In this document: positions 57,801-64,000 of the stretch, piece after piece | Layout of the letters: every line of letters begins with the position of its first letter | Numbering within the stretch: position 1 is the stretch's first letter | Source of the DNA: Chrysoperla carnea | Lineage: Eukaryota > Arthropoda > Insecta > Neuroptera > Chrysopidae | NCBI RefSeq assembly: GCF_905475395.1 | Contig: NC_058341.1 | Location: forward strand, 64,735,501 to 64,799,500 | DNA length: 64,000 nucleotides | Direction: 5' to 3' | The notes under the pieces: model-generated | Told to the model about the DNA's origin: nothing | What the model saw: the letters and a program-made list of their open reading frames with translations, nothing else | The model's database searches: none | Made by a program: the position numbers and the translations under genes

Positions 57801-60800
57801 AGAGAAGAAGCAGTGTTAAATGTTCAATGGATCAATAATATGAAGTGTTAAGATGAATATTTTTAGCTACATATATACGTACATGATTTTTGACAATTAA
57901 ATTACATAATTTTTTTATACAAATGAGTAGGTACATTTTCCAACCTTAATTTAGCGATAACTTGAATCCCTGTCATTTTCTTGACTTGTGACCATGGGAA
58001 CTTTTATTCAGAATGACTTAAACTATCATTTCCCAAAATTTGAAAAAGTTTGACCGAAATGCAGATTACATTTAATTTGTGCGAGGTCTAATAAAATATT
58101 ACTTCAAATAAGTATAACGCAGAGTGTATAAGCAAAAAATTTGTGATACAACAATATAATTGATTCAAAAGTTTCAATTTAATATTCATTGTTGTATTTC
58201 AAGTAAAAAAACTAAAAACAACATCAAAATTTCCTTTTTTTGTAAGATTAAGTTTTCTTTTACTATCTGCTAATCAATTTTTAAAAGAAAATTAATTTTT
58301 AGGTCTTGGAGGAAAGGCAAATTTATTAGAAATTGGTGGTCCGCCATTTTTAATGCCATTAGTTAACCGAAATAAAGTTTATGAATTAAAACAAATACCA
58401 GAAGCATTGGATTTAGATCCAGCTTTTATTATTGGAGCAAGTGCAGGACCCTTTCCTCATACAGGTGTTAGCTGTGAAGTAAATTCCTTTTTATTATTTA
58501 TCATATAATTAATAAAGGTAAAATTGAATGCGATAGGTAATTAATAATTTTAGGAAATGGTGAATTTATATATTTGTAAAAATAAATTATTAAATCAATC
58601 AAGGATATCTAAAGTAAATGTTGAGGACACATCTAGACACATTTTGGAAACACTTCCCGAATCTGAAACTCGATGTTCTCTTCTCGCAAATCTTTTTTGT
58701 TCAAACGGCAACGCTGGAAAAGTATTGAAAGTTCATTGTAAGAAACGAACTGGAAATGATGATTTTATTGCAGCCATACGTAAAACTCTTATGAAATTTT
58801 ATAAAGAAAAAGTTGTAGGTAGGTTTGAATTTATTCTAAAATCAAAATGCATATTATTCAATTAATATTCGTTACGTGCAGAACCGAATTTAGCGTCGCC
58901 TGTCAGTAATTTTTTTATAAATCGTTTTCCATTTTTTCCTATTCATTGCCTCTTCTTTCCAGTTCTTAATTTCAATCTGTTGAAGATCCTCAATCGTGGC
59001 TCCAATCCATCTTCTTTTCGGTCTCCCTCTTTTTAGTTTCCTGCCCCCTCCATCGGTAATCATTTTTTTGGAGTCCCTATACATGTCCCTATACAATGTT
59101 GGAGTCCCTATACATTGCATAAACTTCCTCATTTGTTCTTCTTCTCCAAAGCCCACACTGATCTTTTACACCTCCATAAATTTTCCTTAAAACTTTCCTC
59201 TCCCAAATCAGTAGTTTATTAGCCACTGCCTTGTTCATAGCCCACGTTTTCGACCCATAGAGTACCGTCAGCCTAATCATTGTTTTGTAAATCCGGGCCT
59301 TCAGCGATCTTGATACCATTGGAGATAGCCAAATGCTTCTCAAGCTTTGAAGCCTGTTATTAAAATAAGTGAAATTTACAAAATATAAAAAAAATCCCGA
59401 TAAATTTTTCGGGTACGGAATCCTAAACTCGTACTTGAAACATATCTAAGAACACACTCCATTAAATTACCTTTCAAATTACAAAAAAAATCTAATTCGG
59501 TTCATCAGTTTAAGCACTACGATGGCACAAACTCATAAAACCCCTTCTTTTTGGTTCAGGGGTTACAAATAAGGAAATTTTTAATATAATGTCGGGGCCA
59601 GACACAAAGGCAAACAACAATAAAGATAGGCAAATATGAAATGGGTACATACCATTGCGTTGTGATGTTTTTTACTGTTTGGTACTTGCCTATTTTCGTT
59701 GTTGTTTGATGTTCACCTTCGTATCTGGTCGCAATTTAATTTAGTTAAATACTATTACCCGACTGCGCGACTCAAAGTAGTGGTAATGAATTTATCAGTC
59801 TATATATGTATGTATGTATGCATGTATGTATGTATGCATGTATGTATGTATGCATGTATGTATGTATGCATGTATGTATGTATGCATGTATGTATGTATG
59901 TGTGTTCCTTTCAAGCACATTAGAAACCAAACGTTATGATTCGAACGATTCTATTAATCTTGCGAGTGTCACTGAAGATATGGCATTAATGAAAATTCTC
60001 TATGGAAAAAAATTAAATTCGAAAAATTATGTTAAGTTGGGTATCTTTGAAAAGCTAAATAGAAAAATCGATATAATAGATTGGAAAAAAAATTATTGCT
60101 GATTTGACTAGAGTGGTATGACTTCGATTCTGCTATACTACTTTAACATTTTGAAAATATATCTAGCTACCTTGTCACACACTTAAGAGTTAAAAAATAA
60201 ACTAGTTATTAACGATAATGGGATCTTACTTATCAAAAGAATACTAAAAATCTTCATAAAAAAATGCACTAGCTCGCCCCGTGAGGAATTCGGCTCCCGT
60301 AGTTACCTTAACTCGTGCTACCCTGTACCCGTGGTTAAAAATAACAAACAACCAATTTCGTAGGAAAGTGGTGAAAAAACCAATAGACCTTCAATTAATA
60401 TTAGGAGAACATGTATTAAAAATAATAATTATATGTCTACAGTATTAGGAGAGCATCTGTAAAAACTAACATGTTTGCTAATAAGCTTATAAATTAAATT
60501 TATTTAAATTCATGATATTTTGTCTAGCGTATTTGTCTAGCGTGTGTTTTCCTAAACATATACATAATAAGCTTGAAAATGTTGGGCGAATCAAAGAATT
60601 TGATAAAGGACTAAGGAAGATAATGTTAGGACAGAAATAAACTTGCTAGAGTAATAATATATAAGATAAACATTAGACTTATGATATATTTCCGCGAGGC
60701 GCATAAATTTGATTCTGCACGCAACGAATAAACCTAGAATAAATTATTTAATATTAGGATTGGGTGGAACATTTTTACTAAAGGAAGGGCAAGCTAAACA

Positions 60801-61382
60801 GCATGTGATGCCGGATTTTTCTAAAACGCCCATTACATCCGGGGAAGATTTTAATGATTGGTTAAAATTTTATAATATGTCTGCACCACTTATTGCGGTA
60901 GGAACTTTAGTAACTGGTCAAACTGTAAGTAAAACATTTTTTCGAGGAAACGAGTTTGTCAATCTAACTAACGACTAAGAACGTATTAAGGATCCAAAAA
61001 TTTTTATAAAAAAATCACTTCACGTATGAAAATAGCCTTTAAAAGCTCAAACATCTGAATCAAAACGATGTTTTTGAAGAATTTGAACGGCTTATTGTTT
61101 TGATCTTATCACGTGCGTTAATCAACGCCATTTTAAAGTACGTTTATTATCAGTCTAATCGTAAAATAATTTTATAAATATATATTTGTTATGCAGGAAC
61201 TTGATCTGCGTGTTCAACATTTCCACAGTTTCAGTCATCATGGAGAAGGTGGTCATTATCATATTGATACGACGCCCGATTCTGTGGAATACTTAGGTTA
61301 TTTTAATCTTGGTAAAATTCTATATCGTTTGGACAGACCAAATTTAGATGAACATCAAATGATCAAGTTTGAACGCTTCTGA
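54841..61382 (+). CDS. C11orf54: C11orf54/PTD012-type zinc ester hydrolase (DUF1907), complete six-exon gene
   Basis: Homologue of the human ester hydrolase C11orf54, a zinc protein with esterase activity in vitro and unclear physiological substrate. Exons: 54841-54916, 54983-55081, 58303-58478, 58554-58818, 60758-60924, 61197-61382; all introns are GT..AG and all phases fit, giving 322 residues (human about 315). Recognisable blocks are PDLTQRPFTLACKGLGGKAN, the GGPPFLMPLVN segment, IIGASAGPFPHTGV, ANLFCSNG, and the C-terminal metal site with His269-x-His271 followed by HHGEGGHYH (His281, His283), then EYLGYF. The start ATG at 54841 is the first in the reading frame. Intron 2 (3.2 kb) carries a foldback and other repeats; intron 4 carries an RTE-type retroelement remnant and a microsatellite. 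It lies 3.5 kb downstream of ALDH1L1 on the same strand; independent promoters are assumed. Confidence 0.95.
55240..57475. mobile_element. Foldback family with nested insertions in C11orf54 intron 2
   Basis: TAGGCGCTGAGTGGGTTTCG at the left pairs with CACGAAACCCACTTAGCGCC at the right; TTAATTGTTTATACGGCCAT pairs with the region at 57325. Repeat A (55601-56151) sits inside. Related copies at 17340-18228 and 21330-21670. Confidence 0.65.
55601..56151 (+). repeat. Dispersed repeat A copy in C11orf54 intron 2
   Basis: ATACCATGTATATATGAAAT start and TTTGTTTTCACTTG end, 551 bases, inserted within the 55240-57475 foldback. Confidence 0.7.
57549..58088. mobile_element. TA-flanked foldback MITE in C11orf54 intron 2
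   Basis: GACCTCGCACAATTTAGATG start and TTTGTGCGAGGTC end, TA on both sides; arms of about 200 bases, for example TTCCCATGGCCACAAGTCA mirrored at 57985. The frame at 57601-57819 is non-coding. Confidence 0.7.
58890..59343 (-). pseudogene. RTE/CR1-like reverse transcriptase C-terminal remnant in C11orf54 intron 4
   Basis: Two overlapping minus-strand frames: LKARIYKTMIRLTVLYGSKT with WERKVLRKIYGG, then KMITDGGG, RGRPKRRWIGATIEDLQQIE and NWKEEAMNRKKWK. They belong to one non-LTR element but are out of frame around 59090-59160, where a short GGAGTCCCTATACAT duplication occurs. Inactive. Confidence 0.8.
59805..59900 (+). repeat. TATG/CATG microsatellite
   Basis: Repeated TATGTATGTATGCATG units with regular CATG interruptions in C11orf54 intron 4. 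The long Met-Tyr-Val-Cys frames here are artefacts. Confidence 0.9.
60269..60666 (-). mobile_element. Non-autonomous Helitron in C11orf54 intron 4
   Basis: Minus-strand TCTTATATATT start and GGGGCGAGCTAG end before T, with the shared ACGGGTACAGGGTAGCACG region. It ends about 90 bases before exon 5. Confidence 0.7.
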
Positions 61383-61399
61383 CATTTTGATTTTTATAC

Positions 61400-61405
61400 A
61401 ATAAA
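61400..61405 (+). terminator. Polyadenylation signal of the C11orf54-type gene
   Basis: AATAAA 17 bases after the stop codon, implying a very short 3' UTR if used. Confidence 0.5.
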
Positions 61406-62811
61406 GCGATTCGATTAATTAGCAAAAAAAGAATGTAGATAACAAAACAAAAAATTATTTTTTATAAAGAATAAGGATTATTATTATTTTTATACCATGT
61501 ATAAATATGTAATATATATAGAAAATTGGAAAATTCGGAAAAATATAAAAATGGTAGCCAAAAACAAATTATTTCGTTTTTTCGAAAAAATAAAAGTTGG
61601 GTAATATTGTGCTCTAGTTGTGCTACAATATGCCGTTTAAAAAAATTTAATTACTTTTAAAATCGCTAAAAATTTTCGGGTGAAATGACCCACCAGGGAT
61701 CATGTTGAAAAAGAAACAGCGTGGTACATGTATATCTGTATAAATTATATGAATGTCACACCCCTTGGTGTCTCACCCCTGCATCAGAAATTTGAAAGGT
61801 ATTGCTGGATTCAAGCTCTGAAGAGATATTCGAAGCGAATTATATAAATACCGTACAGAAATCAATTTCCGAAGCCCCAGGTGATTTATTTCAGTATGTC
61901 ATTTATGTAATTAGCTTCAAATACTTATGCAAGTTAGTATCCAGAAACACCGTACAAATTTCTTAAGGCGGCATTTCAATTTTAGAAGCGGCAAAATTTT
62001 AAAGACGAAACAATTCAAGGAAATCCTAATTAATTAAAAATAATACTAAAAATTCGTATCGCCGGAGTTGCGTTAGCTAAGCGAATTCCCTCAGAGATTG
62101 AAAAAAAAAACAATTTTCTTAAAATGGAATATTGCATTTTGAATTGTTCAAGAATTTTTATTTCGAAAAAAAAACGTCTTGAGAAAAAAATCACAAGAGT
62201 TTACAACTGATTTTATAAATAAAAAAAATTTTCTTTGCAAAAATTCAAAATTTTGAACTTTGCGCACCCCCACCCCTTGTTTATCTGTCGACTTTTCTCA
62301 TTAACGAACTTAACCTTTCAAATACCAAAACCCTTCTTGATACCAAATTTTATTCAAATCGGATTTAAATTGCAACCGCTAGAGAGTTTACAGACATATA
62401 AACGTTTAGATATATAAATAAATATATATATAAAAATATATACATTTTAACGATGGTCATTTTTGACATCTATTAGGTAGGATCGATGAATATTTGAAAA
62501 ATTTTTTGCCAGAATTCCATCATCAGTACAAAAGCAATAGCTCCATTTCCTTCGGCAAATCATTAAATAAATTTATTAAATAATCTAATGATTGAATTTT
62601 TTTTTAAATTACCGCAACGTTAATTTTTTAATAGATTAGTAGGCTTTTATCAATATTAGTCTTGATCGATAAATACTATGGATTAATTAAAAAATAATAT
62701 GGACGAATTGAAAAATTTTGAGAAAATTTTTTTAAACACATTTATGTTCCTCAATGTATTTTTTAATAATTAATTGTTGTGAGCTTTAATTTGTGGAAGT
62801 TCATTAATTTA

Positions 62812-62932
62812 ATTCGATTTTAGAAAAATAAAATTATGTAAATTAATTATTTAAAAATTATAATTAATAAATAAATATTTTTAAATAATTAATTTACAAA
62901 AATATTTTTTTTCTAAAATCGAATATTTTTTA
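62812..62932. repeat. AT-rich hairpin
   Basis: ATTCGATTTTAGAAAAATAA pairs with TTTTTTCTAAAATCGAAT around ATTAATTATTTAAAAATT. 61383-63020 otherwise contains only diverged repeat pieces. Confidence 0.5.
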
Positions 62933-63020
62933 ATATTTGTATTTTCAGTGATATTAATCTCATTACATTAACTTTAATATTTTGATAATTAATCTGAAAT
63001 TATTACAAACGAGTTGAAAA

Positions 63021-63612
63021 CAAGTGAAAATCAACAATTGAGTTAATTGTTGAAATACCATGTATAGACAGTGTTGATTACGGAATCGTTGGTTTTTTCA
63101 TGTCATGTAAGTAAAGAGAGATAGCCAGTCATGCATACATGTCACACCCACATGACTGATATCCCCATATAATACATACTATACAATATTCGAACCTAAT
63201 TTGCACCCTCACGAGTAATCAGTGATGTTTTCGAAAAAATGTTTCCAAATTAAATTGTTTATTTTTTATAAGGAACATTTCAATTTTTGTTCTACCTCTA
63301 ACGGTTTACAAAATGGGTCCTAAGGACCCAAGACATAATTGACCTATATTGCTCATTTACGAACTCGACATCACTTTTTACGACCTGAGCACGGTGTAAA
63401 AAATTTTACTTGATATCTTTTTTTGTTTTTGAGTTATCGCGATGACAGGCGGACAGACAGACAGACAGGCAGGCAGGCAGGCAAGCGGGAATGAACTAAT
63501 TAGGTGATTTTATGAATCCCTATAACAAAATTTTGTTCATAGCATCAATATTTTTAAGCGTTACTTGGGACTAAACTTAGTATACCTTAATATATTTCAT
63601 ATACATGGTATA
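63021..63612 (-). repeat. Dispersed repeat A copy
   Basis: CAAGTGAAAATCAACAATTG start, ATATACATGGTATA end, with a CAGG/CAGA microsatellite at 63447-63482 where other copies have TCCG/TCTG. Confidence 0.65.
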
Positions 63613-63740
63613 AAAATTCAGAACAAACTCGCCAGTAAATATCCCAACAACTTACAAGAAACATTGGTTACATTATCAAAATTGAAGACACCTTAGCCAA
63701 TGAAGATGTACGCTCGGTATAAAACGGATGTAATTTATTG

Positions 63741-63929
63741 CATTCACGAAATTTTCAAGATGTTTATCCTAATGTAGATATTGTTCTACGTATTTTTCTG
63801 AGTATCGAAGCTACAAATTGTTCAGGAGAAAGATCTTTTTCCAACCTGAAAAGGGTAAAAAATTACTTACGTGCAAGCATGGGCCAAGATTGACTTAATG
63901 CTCTTGCATTATTGTTTATTGAAACTTAA
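63741..63929 (+). pseudogene. hAT transposase dimerisation-domain fragment
   Basis: From 63750 the frame reads NFQDVYPNVDIVLRIFLSIE then ATNCSGERSFSNLKRVKNYL, the hAT C-terminal motif, with an in-frame TGA at 63891-63893 and a TAA at 63927-63929. Different subfamily member from the copy at 8735. May continue past the window. Confidence 0.75.
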
Positions 63930-64000
63930 TTAGTGCAAGAAATTGATTATAAAGATATATAAAATCGACGTTATTCCGCGCAAACCAAAACCAGAAAGAA

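Noticed and set aside
59699-60102. Met-Tyr-Val-Cys repeat frames
   Set aside because: They are translations of the TATG/CATG microsatellite.

Overview
The window is AT-rich nuclear DNA from an insect: short introns with GT..AG ends, a BMP9/10-type ligand, an MST-HMG-box sperm protein, and abundant Helitron, hAT, mariner-like, Jockey/RTE and SINE debris. I could not fix the order. A BMP9/10-type ligand argues against Drosophila-like flies, which to my knowledge lack it; a short TTAGG run sits at one SINE end but is not diagnostic. No prokaryotic or viral gene block was seen. All exon limits were read by eye from splice sites, phase and family similarity.

Layout. 1-2990: repeats, including a foldback element inside a Helitron. 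2991-7734: last two coding exons of a BMP10-like TGF-beta ligand (+), split by a 3.9 kb intron full of nested insertions. 7735-16650: transposon territory with a hAT element that kept its target duplication, a zinc-finger pseudogene broken by two transposons, and a long foldback. 14813-24405: sparse minus-strand coding: a clear 160-residue protamine-like protein (19801-20283), a second basic 160-residue protein (23923-24405), and three unrecognised candidate terminal exons, lying among 0.3-1.1 kb palindromes. 24406-42450: no convincing host gene, but many layered repeats, including a Helitron with helicase remains (36854-38383).

42604-51352: a complete 10-exon ALDH1L1 gene (10-formyltetrahydrofolate dehydrogenase, 914 residues) with hydrolase, acyl-carrier and aldehyde-dehydrogenase parts, all in phase. 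54841-61382: a complete six-exon C11orf54/PTD012-type ester hydrolase gene (322 residues), same strand, 3.5 kb downstream. 61383-64000: repeats, ending in a hAT pseudogene.

The genes do not form an obvious pathway. ALDH1L1 is cytosolic one-carbon metabolism, PTD012 a zinc hydrolase, the BMP a secreted signal, and the two basic proteins suggest a local testis-expressed chromatin cluster. The most unusual aspects are that basic-protein pair and the density of long foldback elements (about 15 in 64 kb), some with target duplications or matching empty sites in the same window.
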